Part shown: positions 15,403-23,849 of the stretch, piece after piece
Layout: the number at the start of each line of letters is the position of its first letter
How positions within the stretch are numbered: position 1 is the first letter of the stretch
NCBI GenBank assembly: GCA_021545665.1
Contig: JAJRTX010000288.1
Coordinates: 1-24,966 of the forward strand
Direction: 5' to 3'
Length of the DNA: 24,966 bases
Source of the DNA: Zetaproteobacteria bacterium
Lineage (GTDB): Bacteria; Pseudomonadota; Zetaproteobacteria; Mariprofundales; Mariprofundaceae
Notes under the pieces: model-generated
What the model was told of the DNA's origin: nothing
Seen by the model: only the letters and a program-made list of their open reading frames with translations
The model's database searches: none
Translations under genes and position numbers: made by a program

Positions 15403-18400
15403 GTGCTGATGTTCGCCTGCAGGCCCGTGATCCGGCTTTATCCTGTCTGGTGCAGGCTCCGGCCGGTTCAGGCAAAACAGAATTGCTGACCCAACGCATT
15501 CTGGCTCTGTTGGCCATTGTAGATGAGCCGGAAGAGATACTGGCCCTGACCTTTACGCGCAAGGCTGCAGCCGAGATGCGTAAGCGGGTGATTGAATCCC
15601 TGTGCGGTGCCAAACCGGATGAGTCCGCTGCACATAAAATGGAAACATGGCTGCTGGCTCAGGCTGTATTGCAGCGTTCTGAACAACAGGGCTGGAATCT
15701 GCTCCGGCATCCGGCGCGTTTGCGCATCATGACACTGGATAGTCTGACTTATTCACTGGCCCGGCAGTTACCCCTGCTTTCCGGACTCGGCGATATGCCA
15801 ACGCCAAGTGAACATGCGCAGGTCATTTATCGGGATGCAGCGGAAGCTGCTCTGAATGAGGCCATGAAGGACTGCTCTGAACATGCGGAACGGGTGCTGC
15901 TGCATCAGGATCATCAGGCTGTAGCCGTTATTCAATTGCTGGCGGACATGCTGGCCAAACGGGAGCAGTGGCTGGGTGAGATTGCCGATCATGCGCGTGA
16001 TATGAACAGCTTGCGTCAAATGCTGGAAGCCAGTCTGGCTTTTATTATGATGCAGAAGCTGGAATCCTGTACCACACAGATACCGAAATCAGTGAGAGTA
16101 GAATTGCCCGCCCTGATGATGTTTGCCGGTGAAAACCGGGATGATGATTTGTTGCGACAGATGACCATCTGGCCCGAAACATCGCTGGATAAGCTGGCTT
16201 ACTGGAAGCTTATCGCTGATTTTTTGCTCACTAAAGACAAGTCTGCATTCCGAAAGCGTGTGGATAAAAATATGGGCTTTCCTGCGGACAAAGAACATGC
16301 CGCACAAAAAGAACAGTTCAAAACATTGCTTGATATGCTGGCCGGTGAAGCGGAACTGGCTGAATCACTGCATGCACTGCGTGGATTGCCGGATAGTCCG
16401 ATTATGGATGATGGGCAATGGCAGGTGCTGGAATCACTGTTTGTGTTGCTGGTGCTGGCAAATAATCATTTGCAACGGCTCTTTGCCAGTCTGGGCGAGG
16501 CTGATTTCACCGAGATTGCGCTCAGGGCTATGGATGCGCTGGGAACCAATGATGTTGAGCCGGGCGATCTGTTGATGAAACTGGATTACCGTATTCATCA
16601 TATTCTGGTCGATGAGTTTCAGGATACATCGCATTTGCAGATGCGTTTGCTGCAATGTTTGACTGCGGGTTGGCAGGAAGGGGATGGCGTGCACCGCAGC
16701 CTGTTTATGGTTGGCGATCCGATGCAGTCTATTTACCGGTTCAGAAAGGCTGTAGTTGGATTGTTTCTTAATGCTGCAAGCAACGAAGCGGGGCTTCCTT
16801 GTGTCGAAGCCTTGCAACTGGAACGGAATTTTCGCTCTGCACCTGTGATCGTGGACTGGGTAAACCATGCCTTTCAATCCATTTTTCCACCAACGCAGGA
16901 TGTTGTTTCCGGTGCGGTTGCCTATGCCCCTGCAAGTGCCGCCTTGTCACATACAGGGGCGGTTTATCTGCATACCCAGCTGGGTAAGGATGCAGATTTG
17001 GAAGCGGAAAGTGTTGTGGCGCTTGTTCAGCATGAACTGAACATCCGTACTGCTGACGGAAAGGTACAGCGTATTGGTATTCTGGCACGTTCACGCAAGC
17101 ACTTGCATACCATTATGCCAGCGCTAGCCAGAGCTGGCATTGCCTTTCGCGCCATCAAAATCCTGCCCCTGAACAGCAGACCCGAAGTAGTATTACTGCG
17201 TGCACTGTTGCGTGCCATATTGCATCCGGCAGACAGGGAATCATGGGCGGCTATCCTGCGAGCGCCTTGCTGTGGACTGAAAACAAGTGATTTATATGTA
17301 TTGATGGCGGGGGATAGCAGGCCGGTCTGGCAGTTGATTGAAGATGATGAACTCAAACAGCGCCTGAGTATTGATGCACAGACGCGATTAGAGTTTGTTC
17401 GCCGGGCGATTGAACCGTGCATGATGAATAGTGGCAAGGTGCCGGTGAGAAAGCTGCTGGAAACAGCCTGGACGCGTTTGACTATGCCCGCCCTTGTGGA
17501 TGAGACCGCCAGCTTGAATATTGCCGCTGCATTCAAATTGATCGAGTCACTGGATGAGGGTGGACGCATTGATTTCGCCGTGCTGGATGAGCGTCTGGAA
17601 CAGTTGTATGCAGCACCGGATGCGGCCACTCAGGCAGGGCAGGTTGAATTGCTGACCATGCATGGTGCCAAGGGTTTGCAGTGGGATGTGGTAATTCTGC
17701 CCGGGCTTGGTAATGGTGGGGGTAAAACTGACTTGCCACTGCTGGCTTTTTCCGAAGTGCCTGTCAGTGGTGGTGCTATGCCATTAATTGCTGCTAAAGC
17801 TGAAATACGTAATAAAGACGCACTTTACACACTGGTTTGTAACGTAGAGAAAAGTAAATATAATAATGAATTACAACGTTTGCTTTATGTAGCTTGTACA
17901 CGGGCGAAAACAACATTGCATATACTGGGTCATGTCTCTGAACGTAAAGAAGAGGCGACCAGCGGTTCATTGTTGAGTCTGCTGCTTGCAGGCAGTGATA
18001 ATTGTTTTGGTGCGAAAATAACAAGCAATGAACCTGTGGAGTCATATGAAAATGGTGAACGAAATACTTTACAGCGTATCTACCGTGTGCCGGAAATAGT
18101 AATACTGACGGAAGAGGGTGGTGGTGAGCAGGAAACCGAATATGTTTGGGCCGGCAGTGAAGCGGCTCCGGTGGGTAATGCCGTACATGCAGCCTTGCAG
18201 CAGATAGCGGAAATTGGAATTGAGAACCTGGATACAGAAAATACAGACAGGGTGTCGACCGGGATGCGCCGAATGTTGATAGCGGATGGTTTGTCCGGCG
18301 AGATACTGGAAGCTGCCTGTATCCGCTGTACAGATGGGCTCCAGCGTGTTTTAAATAGTCAGAAAGGCCAGTGGATCTTGTCGGGTGAACATCAGGATGC

Positions 18401-18689
18401 ACATAGTGAATGGGCTTTAAGCGCCGAATATGAAAACAGGGTTTCCCATCATGTGATTGATCGTAGTTTTATCGATGAACATGGCATCCGCTGGATTATT
18501 GATTACAAAACAGCCTCACATCAAGGAGGGGATCTGGATGGATTCCTGGCCGATGAGGAAAGCAGGCATGCGCCGCAACTGCAACGCTATGCTGAAATCC
18601 TGAAAAGTCTGGAGCCGGATCGTGAAATCAGAACCGCACTTTATTTCCCCATGCTGGATGTCTGGAGAGAGGTGGTTGAAACTGATTAA
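15399..18689 (+). CDS. addA: AddA-like UvrD/Rep helicase-nuclease
   Basis: The 1096-residue protein is a superfamily 1A helicase fused to a RecB-type nuclease, the motor of AddAB. Motifs in order are Walker A QAPAGSGKTELLTQR (near residue 20), Ia LTFTRKAAAEMRKR, II ILVDEFQDTSH (near 402), III MVGDPMQSIYRFRKA, IV LERNFRS, V TMHGAKGLQWDVV and VI LLYVACTRAKTTLHILG (near 828). The nuclease follows with AVHAALQ, RWIIDYKTA (D and K near 1034-1036) and QLQRYAEIL. All catalytic motifs look intact. The ATG overlaps the addB stop (ATGA), so the two subunits are translated together. A MITE-like element lies 31 bp after its stop. Confidence 0.88.
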   Translation: MSADVRLQARDPALSCLVQAPAGSGKTELLTQRILALLAIVDEPEEILALTFTRKAAAEMRKRVIESLCGAKPDESAAHKMETWLLAQAVLQRSEQQGWNLLRHPARLRIMTLDSLTYSLARQLPLLSGLGDMPTPSEHAQVIYRDAAEAALNEAMKDCSEHAERVLLHQDHQAVAVIQLLADMLAKREQWLGEIADHARDMNSLRQMLEASLAFIMMQKLESCTTQIPKSVRVELPALMMFAGENRDDDLLRQMTIWPETSLDKLAYWKLIADFLLTKDKSAFRKRVDKNMGFPADKEHAAQKEQFKTLLDMLAGEAELAESLHALRGLPDSPIMDDGQWQVLESLFVLLVLANNHLQRLFASLGEADFTEIALRAMDALGTNDVEPGDLLMKLDYRIHHILVDEFQDTSHLQMRLLQCLTAGWQEGDGVHRSLFMVGDPMQSIYRFRKAVVGLFLNAASNEAGLPCVEALQLERNFRSAPVIVDWVNHAFQSIFPPTQDVVSGAVAYAPASAALSHTGAVYLHTQLGKDADLEAESVVALVQHELNIRTADGKVQRIGILARSRKHLHTIMPALARAGIAFRAIKILPLNSRPEVVLLRALLRAILHPADRESWAAILRAPCCGLKTSDLYVLMAGDSRPVWQLIEDDELKQRLSIDAQTRLEFVRRAIEPCMMNSGKVPVRKLLETAWTRLTMPALVDETASLNIAAAFKLIESLDEGGRIDFAVLDERLEQLYAAPDAATQAGQVELLTMHGAKGLQWDVVILPGLGNGGGKTDLPLLAFSEVPVSGGAMPLIAAKAEIRNKDALYTLVCNVEKSKYNNELQRLLYVACTRAKTTLHILGHVSERKEEATSGSLLSLLLAGSDNCFGAKITSNEPVESYENGERNTLQRIYRVPEIVILTEEGGGEQETEYVWAGSEAAPVGNAVHAALQQIAEIGIENLDTENTDRVSTGMRRMLIADGLSGEILEAACIRCTDGLQRVLNSQKGQWILSGEHQDAHSEWALSAEYENRVSHHVIDRSFIDEHGIRWIIDYKTASHQGGDLDGFLADEESRHAPQLQRYAEILKSLEPDREIRTALYFPMLDVWREVVETD

Positions 18690-19107
18690 TGCATGGTGTT
18701 GAGGAAAGAACAAGACATAGGAGTCTGTCGGACTTATGGAAAATTTACTGTGCGGCAGGGATGGCGGCCCAAAACAGCCTGATTTATCGTTACATAGCTA
18801 CCGCTATGCGCCTCAAAATTATGCTATTTTTGACTCACCTCCCCACCTGCTCGTTACAACCCCCCCAAAGTCCGACAGACTCATAGAGCTCCGACTTGTT
18901 TCGCAGATTCATCCTCTTTTTTGATTAACCGAGTCATTGCAGAATGATCCAGATCCTGGAGTATATCCTGATCGGTGAAATGGTGTATATTTTGCCAGTG
19001 ATATTTTTTCCGTACATAACTTCCCAACGTTTATCCGTACAGATGACACAACGGGAAATGCCATATCCATTCTTGCAGTCAGGACATTTTCACTTAATGG
19101 AGATGCT
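18690..19107. other. Intergenic region holding a MITE-like element
   Basis: This stretch of about 420 bp has no convincing gene. Its left part is the 162-bp inverted-repeat element described separately. The right part (18887-19107) is AT-rich and shows no recognised gene; it ends in GGAG at 19099-19102, which serves the GTG start of the acyltransferase gene. Confidence 0.5.
18721..18882. mobile_element. MITE-like element with 15-bp terminal inverted repeats
   Basis: GAGTCTGTCGGACTT at 18721-18735 is repeated as its exact reverse complement at 18868-18882. Directly outside both ends is the same tetranucleotide ATAG (18717-18720 and 18883-18886), as expected for a 4-bp target-site duplication. 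The 162-bp interior has no gene but contains a hairpin CATAGC-TACC-GCTATG (18793-18808). This is the structure of a non-autonomous insertion element; the parent transposase is not in the window. Confidence 0.7.
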
Positions 19108-19755
19108 GTGAGTAAATCCGGAATGCGCGGAGCGAACGGTTTTTTGCGGTTGATTAACCGTTTGTTCTGCCGATTTTGGCACAGGCTTGAGAAGACAGAA
19201 TTCAAATTGCCTGAAGGGCCGGTGATTCTTGTAGGGAATCATATTTGCGGGCTTGATCCATTGCTGATTCAGGCGAGCGTGAACCGGCCATTATGTTTTT
19301 TGATGGCGCGCGAGTATTATGAGAAAATGAACTATGTACGCTGGGGTTTTGATATGGTGGGTGCCATCCCGGTTAATCCCGGTGGAGCCAATAGCCATGC
19401 GGTCAATAAAGCGATCCGGGCTGTGCAGCAGGGTAATGCCTTGTGTTTGTTCCCGGAAGGTGCGGCCAATCCAGCGATTCCGTTGCATCGCATTCTGCCC
19501 GGCGCAGCTATGATTTCACGTGAGACGGGAGCGCCAATTATTCCTTTTCGTGTCTCAGGTGTATGGCCATTCGACCATATCCATATGTGGCGACCATTTT
19601 ATCGACGTTGCCGGGCCAGGATAGTGATAGGAGAGGAGATTATGCTGCCGGAAACCGGTCAGGAAAGAAAAAAGGGGATTCGGGATGATACGCAGACTAT
19701 CCGGCATGCTATTCGTATTTTAGGAAAAGAAGACTCAAAGATAATGACTCTGTAA
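19108..19755 (+). CDS. PlsC-like 1-acylglycerol-3-phosphate acyltransferase family protein
   Basis: The 215-residue protein is a lysophospholipid acyltransferase-type enzyme that moves an acyl chain to a glycerolipid or related acceptor. The family HX4D motif is NHICGLD (H45 and D50), and the substrate-binding FPEG motif is LFPEGAANP at about 114-121, followed by PGAAMISRETGAPIIPFRVSG. The start is GTG 19108 with GGAG at 19099-19102. Acceptor specificity cannot be read from the sequence; it may be a second, PlsC-like enzyme and not the essential PlsC. It stands alone, convergent with pilU. Confidence 0.82.
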   Translation: MSKSGMRGANGFLRLINRLFCRFWHRLEKTEFKLPEGPVILVGNHICGLDPLLIQASVNRPLCFLMAREYYEKMNYVRWGFDMVGAIPVNPGGANSHAVNKAIRAVQQGNALCLFPEGAANPAIPLHRILPGAAMISRETGAPIIPFRVSGVWPFDHIHMWRPFYRRCRARIVIGEEIMLPETGQERKKGIRDDTQTIRHAIRILGKEDSKIMTL

Positions 19756-19801
19756 ACAGTATATGGCCGGATCTTTAAGGAAGTGCCGGTTTATTTGAAC
19801 C

Positions 19802-19952
19802 ACTTGCAAAAGTCTGGGTGGATAAGATGCAATCCCAGTTTGAGTGGGTTTTCAGGCTGGATTGAGGGGCATGGTGGTTCTATATGTCGAAAATTCAGCC
19901 TGAAAATACGCCGAAGTGGGGAAGTAAATTGCCATCTACAACTTTTGCAAGT
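19802..19952. repeat. Nested symmetrical inverted repeats between plsC-like gene and pilU
   Basis: The outer arms ACTTGCAAAAGT (19802-19813) and ACTTTTGCAAGT (19941-19952) match over 12 bp. The inner arms TTTTCAGGCTG (19849-19859) and CAGCCTGAAAA (19896-19906) match over 11 bp. The outer-to-inner spacing is nearly equal on both sides (35 and 34 bp), giving one 151-bp imperfect palindrome. No clear target duplication or gene is seen. The structure could fold as a large hairpin between two convergent genes or be a decayed small element. Confidence 0.6.
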
Positions 19953-19965
19953 AGCTCATTTCAAC

Positions 19966-21135
19966 TCAAATATGTAATCCTCCTGAATCCAGATCGTTGG
20001 TGAATTGCTCCACATTGCTTGCATTGCCACCTGAATCTTCCAGTTTGGTCATTTTAATCTGCAGACGCAGATCATTTACCGAGTCGGCCTGGCGTAGCGC
20101 CTCATCCTCGGTGATAACACCATCTATCCACAGCCCGAGCAGATGCTGATCAAAGGTATGCATGCCATAGATGTTTCCTGCTGCCATAGCATCCTTGATT
20201 TCTCCGATATTCCACTTGCCAATTAAATCAGCTATGCGCGGGGTGTTGATCAGAATTTCAATAGCTGCAGTGCGACTATCATCCGGTTTTTTAACCAGTC
20301 GCTGGGACAGAATGGCTCTCAGATTCAGAGCTAGATTCAGACTGACCTGCTGGTGCACTTCTTCCGGAAAAAAGTTGATAATGCGCTCAAATGCCTGATT
20401 GGCATTGCTGGCATGTAAAGTGGCCATGCATAAATGCCCTGTCTCAGCAAACTCAAGTGCAAGCTCCATGGTTTCGCGATCACGGATTTCACCGATCAGA
20501 ATAACATCCGGAGCCTGGCGCAGTGTATTCTTCAAGGCGCTCTTATATTCCAGCGTATCGGTACCCACTTCGCGCTGGGTGATGACACATTTCTTATGTT
20601 CATGGATGAATTCAATCGGGTCTTCGATGGAAATGATATGCCCCGACTGATTTGAATTGCGCCAGTCCACCATGGCAGCCTGCGAAGTGGATTTGCCGCA
20701 TCCTGTAGCGCCAACAATAAGCACCAGCCCTCGTTGCGTCGTTGCAATATCCTTGAATATCTCTGGCAATCCCAGTTCATTAATGGTTGGCACAACAGTT
20801 TTAATCTGGCGAATGACCATGCCTACATGACTACGCTGACGGAAAATATTCACACGAAAGCGTCCCATATTGAGGTATGACAGAGACAGATTCATTTCAT
20901 AATCCACTGCAAAAACTTCCCGCTGTTTATCGCTCATGGTTGAGTTGGCCAGTTTTTCACATTGTCCCGCACTTAAAGGCGGTTCTTTTTCAGGATGGAT
21001 GACACCGTTGATACGGTAGGACGGTGGCATGCCAGCAGTGATATACAGGTCTGAAGCTTCTTTATTCACCATGGCCGATAACATTTGTCTGAGTATCTGC
21101 CTGACCGGCGGTTTCTGGGGTTTGTTTGCGTCCAT
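19966..21135 (-). CDS. pilU: PilU, PilT-dependent type IV pilus retraction ATPase
   Basis: PilU is an accessory hexameric ATPase that assists PilT in depolymerising type IV pili at the inner-membrane base. The 389-residue protein has Walker A GATGCGKST (142-150), Asp-box SIEDPIEFIHE, Walker B DVILIGEIRD (210-219) and His-box GHLCMATLHA (233-242). A cysteine replaces the more common serine in the P-loop, and SQAAM follows. The C-terminus is longer than in PilT, as is usual for PilU, and the order pilT-pilU fits. The ribosome-binding site AGGAGAGAG precedes the ATG at 21135. The 75-bp gap to pilT shows no terminator, so co-transcription is likely. Confidence 0.92.
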   Translation of the reverse strand: MDANKPQKPPVRQILRQMLSAMVNKEASDLYITAGMPPSYRINGVIHPEKEPPLSAGQCEKLANSTMSDKQREVFAVDYEMNLSLSYLNMGRFRVNIFRQRSHVGMVIRQIKTVVPTINELGLPEIFKDIATTQRGLVLIVGATGCGKSTSQAAMVDWRNSNQSGHIISIEDPIEFIHEHKKCVITQREVGTDTLEYKSALKNTLRQAPDVILIGEIRDRETMELALEFAETGHLCMATLHASNANQAFERIINFFPEEVHQQVSLNLALNLRAILSQRLVKKPDDSRTAAIEILINTPRIADLIGKWNIGEIKDAMAAGNIYGMHTFDQHLLGLWIDGVITEDEALRQADSVNDLRLQIKMTKLEDSGGNASNVEQFTNDLDSGGLHI

Positions 21136-21210
21136 AAATGTGAACTCTCTCCTGTTAGGCTCTGGGCAATATTTTTAACTTTATCTTTGTTCTAAAGTTC
21201 GTACTGAAGG

Positions 21211-22263
21211 TTAAACACTGCCGCCGCCAAACAGTTTTTTGTTCTGGGCTTTTGCCAGTGCTGTCTGCTGGGTGATTTTGCGGGATTTGATCAACTGTTG
21301 TAGATGTGAATCCAGTGTTTGCATGCCTTCATTGGCACCTGTCTGCATAACCGAGACCATTTGTGCAATCTTGTTTTCCCGAATCAAATTGCGTACTGCA
21401 ACAGTACCCAGCATGATTTCATAAGCAGCAATACGGCTATTCCCATCGGCGGTTTTAAGCAGTGTTTGTGAAATCACAGCACGCAATGATTCGGAGAGCA
21501 TGGCACGCACCATTTCTTTTTCAGCGGCAGGGAATACATCAATGATGCGGTCAATGGTCTTGGGAGCGGATGAGGTGTGCAGTGTTCCGAATACCATATG
21601 TCCGGTTTCAGCTGCCGTCAGTGCAAGGCGTATGGTTTCCAGGTCACGCAATTCGCCGACCAGAATAACATCCGGATCTTCACGCAGAGAACTACGCAGT
21701 GCATTGGCGAATGATTGGGTGTGCTGACCAAGTTCACGTTGTGATATCAGTGATTTCTTGGAGTGATGAACAAATTCGATGGGATCTTCAATAGTCAGGA
21801 TATGACCGCGCTCATTTTCGTTACGGTAATCAATCATGGCCGCCAAAGTGGTAGATTTTCCCGAGCCGGTAGGGCCTGTAACCAGACATATGCCGCGTGA
21901 AGCCATGACAATATTCTGAAAGATTTTCGGACTATCCAGCTGTTCCAGCGTCAGTACTTCACTGGGGATGACGCGGAATACGGCACTCATGCCACGATTC
22001 TGTTCAAAGGCATTTACACGGAAACGTGCGATGTCACCGAGAGCAAAGGAGAAATCGAGTTCCTGATGTTCCTCAAACATCTTGCGTTGTGCATCATTCA
22101 TGATGTCATAGATCATGGCTTGAACTTCGCGCCGATCGAGTTCATCCATTTTGATTCGAGTCATATCACCATGAATACGGATTAATGGAGCTTCTCCGGA
22201 AGATATATGTAAATCCGAGGCATTATTTCTGACCGTAAATGCCAGTAGTTCTGATACGTCCAT
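21211..22263 (-). CDS. pilT: PilT, type IV pilus retraction ATPase
   Basis: PilT powers pilus retraction for twitching motility and DNA uptake. The 350-residue protein has the standard length, with Walker A GPTGSGKST (130-138), Asp-box LTIEDPIEFVHH, Walker B DVILVGELRD (198-207) and His-box GHMVFGTLHT (221-230). The C-terminal VRNLIRENK segment matches the AIRNLIRE motif needed for retraction in characterised PilT proteins. The ribosome-binding site GGGAGAGG lies directly before the ATG at 22263. pilU follows downstream. The usual yggS/proC neighbours are not present upstream. Confidence 0.95.
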   Translation of the reverse strand: MDVSELLAFTVRNNASDLHISSGEAPLIRIHGDMTRIKMDELDRREVQAMIYDIMNDAQRKMFEEHQELDFSFALGDIARFRVNAFEQNRGMSAVFRVIPSEVLTLEQLDSPKIFQNIVMASRGICLVTGPTGSGKSTTLAAMIDYRNENERGHILTIEDPIEFVHHSKKSLISQRELGQHTQSFANALRSSLREDPDVILVGELRDLETIRLALTAAETGHMVFGTLHTSSAPKTIDRIIDVFPAAEKEMVRAMLSESLRAVISQTLLKTADGNSRIAAYEIMLGTVAVRNLIRENKIAQMVSVMQTGANEGMQTLDSHLQQLIKSRKITQQTALAKAQNKKLFGGGSV

Positions 22264-22284
22264 GACCTCTCCCTGCTGTCTGTT

Positions 22285-22458
22285 TTATGTTCCGAGTGAG
22301 TAATAGTTATAGCAGAGCATAAAAGGCTGGGCCTTTTGCTGCAAGTTCAACTGGCCGCCATTTTTATCCCTGAAGCTGATTGCCCATCCCGTATCATTAT
22401 GTATTGCCTCGACAAAGCCGACTCGTGTTGCCGCAATGGTGAAGGGTTTCAGTTCCAT
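22285..22458 (-). CDS. Doubtful small ORF upstream of pilT
   Basis: The frame encodes 57 residues from ATG 22458. The middle (VGFVEAIHNDTGWAISF) looks protein-like and its third codon positions look normal for the region, but no family is recognised. It ends 21 bp before the pilT start, where an operon partner would sit. The ribosome-binding site is weak. The frame stays open further upstream to 22578, where it overlaps the plus-strand ORF. It may be spurious or a relic. Confidence 0.25.
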   Translation of the reverse strand: MELKPFTIAATRVGFVEAIHNDTGWAISFRDKNGGQLNLQQKAQPFMLCYNYYSLGT

Positions 22459-22714
22459 TATCGAGTCATCCCCATGGCCTGTGCAGCATATTTTTCGATA
22501 CAAGAGGCGCGACCCTCTCGCATACGCTGCCCAGTTTATCATTTTTGAAGGCTCTCCAATACCTGTTTCTGATTCCACGCCGTTTGATCAACCGGTTGAT
22601 CAAGGTAGTCGGGCGACTTTGGCAAAGATTGTGAAACAGATTGATTCACGAAAAGAGCGTATCCAGTCGGTAGATAGTTGTTTCAAAGCCTGGTGTGAGA
22701 ACACATTCAAATAA
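22436..22714 (+). CDS. Doubtful ORF upstream of the WYL regulator
   Basis: The frame is 92 codons long. Only the last half (about 22570-22714, containing GSRATLAKIVKQIDSRKER) looks protein-like; the first half overlaps the minus-strand candidate. There is no clear ribosome-binding site at 22436 and no recognised family. It could be the 3' relic of a lost gene. Confidence 0.2.
   Translation: MVKGFSSIIESSPWPVQHIFRYKRRDPLAYAAQFIIFEGSPIPVSDSTPFDQPVDQGSRATLAKIVKQIDSRKERIQSVDSCFKAWCENTFK
22584..22603. promoter_or_regulatory. Perfect 20-bp palindrome, candidate operator
   Basis: TTGATCAACCGGTTGATCAA is an exact palindrome with no spacer. It lies 286 bp upstream of the WYL regulator and 320 bp upstream of pilT, within the non-coding stretch. 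Its size and symmetry suit a dimeric DNA-binding protein, but the protein is unknown. Confidence 0.4.
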
Positions 22715-22889
22715 GTCACGGCTTGCTCATCGAGTCAAAACGCATAAAGTCAGTTCTGTTTGGGAGAACAGGGAGACTATTTGAATAACCAGGTAAATAT
22801 CAAAGCGCGGGCTGTAGATGAACCTGCTGGGCGAAGTTATCGGGCAAATCAGGGGATGAACTGAATAGACAGCTTATTGAGGTGAGGGC

Positions 22890-23849
22890 ATGAACAAGCT
22901 GGATCGTATTTATCAACTGCACCAACTACTCGTATCGCATCACTATCCTGTTGCGGCGGATGTATTATGTGAGAGGATGGAATGTTCCCCGGCGACCTTG
23001 AAGCGTTTAATCGGATATATGCGGGATATGCTGTCTGCACCGATAGTCAGCAAACGCGGCGTCGGATATTTTTATGATCCGAATATTGCCTTTGAACTGC
23101 CTGGTTTATGGTTCAATGCCGAGGAACTGCATGCACTGCTGTCGATGCGGAAGTTGCTCGATCATCTGGAGCCGGGGGTGCTCAAAGAGAGTTTAACTCC
23201 GATTCAGAAACGACTGGACAGGATGCTGGAACAAGTCGGCCATGGCAGTGAAAGTGAAATGGGGCGAATTCGTATTCTGTCGATGTTGCCGCGCAGCCGG
23301 GAGTTGTCTCACTTCTCCAAAATATCAACGGCGGTGCTTGGCCGCAAGCGTTTGTCGTTTGCTTATGCCGGACGAGAAAAGGGCGAGCAGACCAGACGCG
23401 ATGTTTCGCCTCAGCGTCTGACGCACTACCGCGATAACTGGTATCTGGATGCATGGTGTCATCTGCGGAATAAGCTGCGCACCTTTTCACTGGAACGGAT
23501 GAGCGATGTTCATCTACTGGAATCAGTGGCGGAGAATATTGATGAGGTGGAACTAAATCGAAAACTGGGCAGTGCCTATGGCATATTCTCAGGCGTGGCG
23601 GACAAAGAAGCGGTGTTGCGCTTTACGCCGCAACGGGCGCGCTGGGTGGCGGATGAAACCTGGCATCCTGAACAGAGTGGCCGCCAGCTGGATGACGGCA
23701 GCTATGAACTGCGCATTCCTTATGCCGATGATCCGGAACTGATTCTGGATATCTGCCGATACGGGCCGGATGTGGAAGTAATGGAGCCAGCATCTTTGCG
23801 TCAGTCAGTCGCTGAACGCTTAAAATTAGCAGCCAGTCAATATGACTGA
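22890..23849 (+). CDS. HTH-WYL domain transcriptional regulator
   Basis: The 319-residue protein has an N-terminal DeoR/HTH-11-like winged helix (residues 1-60, LDRIYQLHQLL...VLCERMECSPATLKRLIGYMR), a helical linker and a WYL domain at about 143-210 with the literal W184-Y185-L186 in RDNWYLDAWCHLR. A WCX-type C-terminal domain follows to residue 319. WYL domains sense ligands, probably nucleic acids or nucleotides, and WYL regulators sit in many CRISPR loci; sll7009 of Synechocystis represses a CRISPR array. GAGGTGAGG precedes the ATG. The stop overlaps the next small ORF (ATGACTGA), which overlaps cas1, so this is the first gene of the cas operon. Sign of regulation is not known. Confidence 0.87.
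   Translation: MNKLDRIYQLHQLLVSHHYPVAADVLCERMECSPATLKRLIGYMRDMLSAPIVSKRGVGYFYDPNIAFELPGLWFNAEELHALLSMRKLLDHLEPGVLKESLTPIQKRLDRMLEQVGHGSESEMGRIRILSMLPRSRELSHFSKISTAVLGRKRLSFAYAGREKGEQTRRDVSPQRLTHYRDNWYLDAWCHLRNKLRTFSLERMSDVHLLESVAENIDEVELNRKLGSAYGIFSGVADKEAVLRFTPQRARWVADETWHPEQSGRQLDDGSYELRIPYADDPELILDICRYGPDVEVMEPASLRQSVAERLKLAASQYD

Larger units (their letters stand above)
22264..22889. other. Region of about 630 bp between pilT and the WYL regulator
   Basis: No confident gene is present. It should contain the promoters for pilT (minus) and for the WYL-cas1 unit (plus). It also contains two doubtful ORFs (22285-22458 minus, 22436-22714 plus), a perfect 20-bp palindrome at 22584-22603 and a 27-codon ORF starting TTG at 22781 with GGGAG at 22771-22775. 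Confidence 0.5.

Noticed and set aside
17027..17629. 200-codon minus-strand open frame
   Set aside because: It lies wholly inside addA, whose helicase motifs run through the same bases. The minus translation is serine- and arginine-rich with no motif.
17794..18402. 202-codon minus-strand open frame rich in His, Pro and Tyr
   Set aside because: It is antisense to the intact addA motif V-VI and nuclease region, and has the composition of a reverse-strand shadow.
22781..22864. 27-codon ORF with TTG start before the WYL gene
   Set aside because: It has a fair GGGAG site but is too short, with no recognisable motif, to call as a gene or leader peptide.
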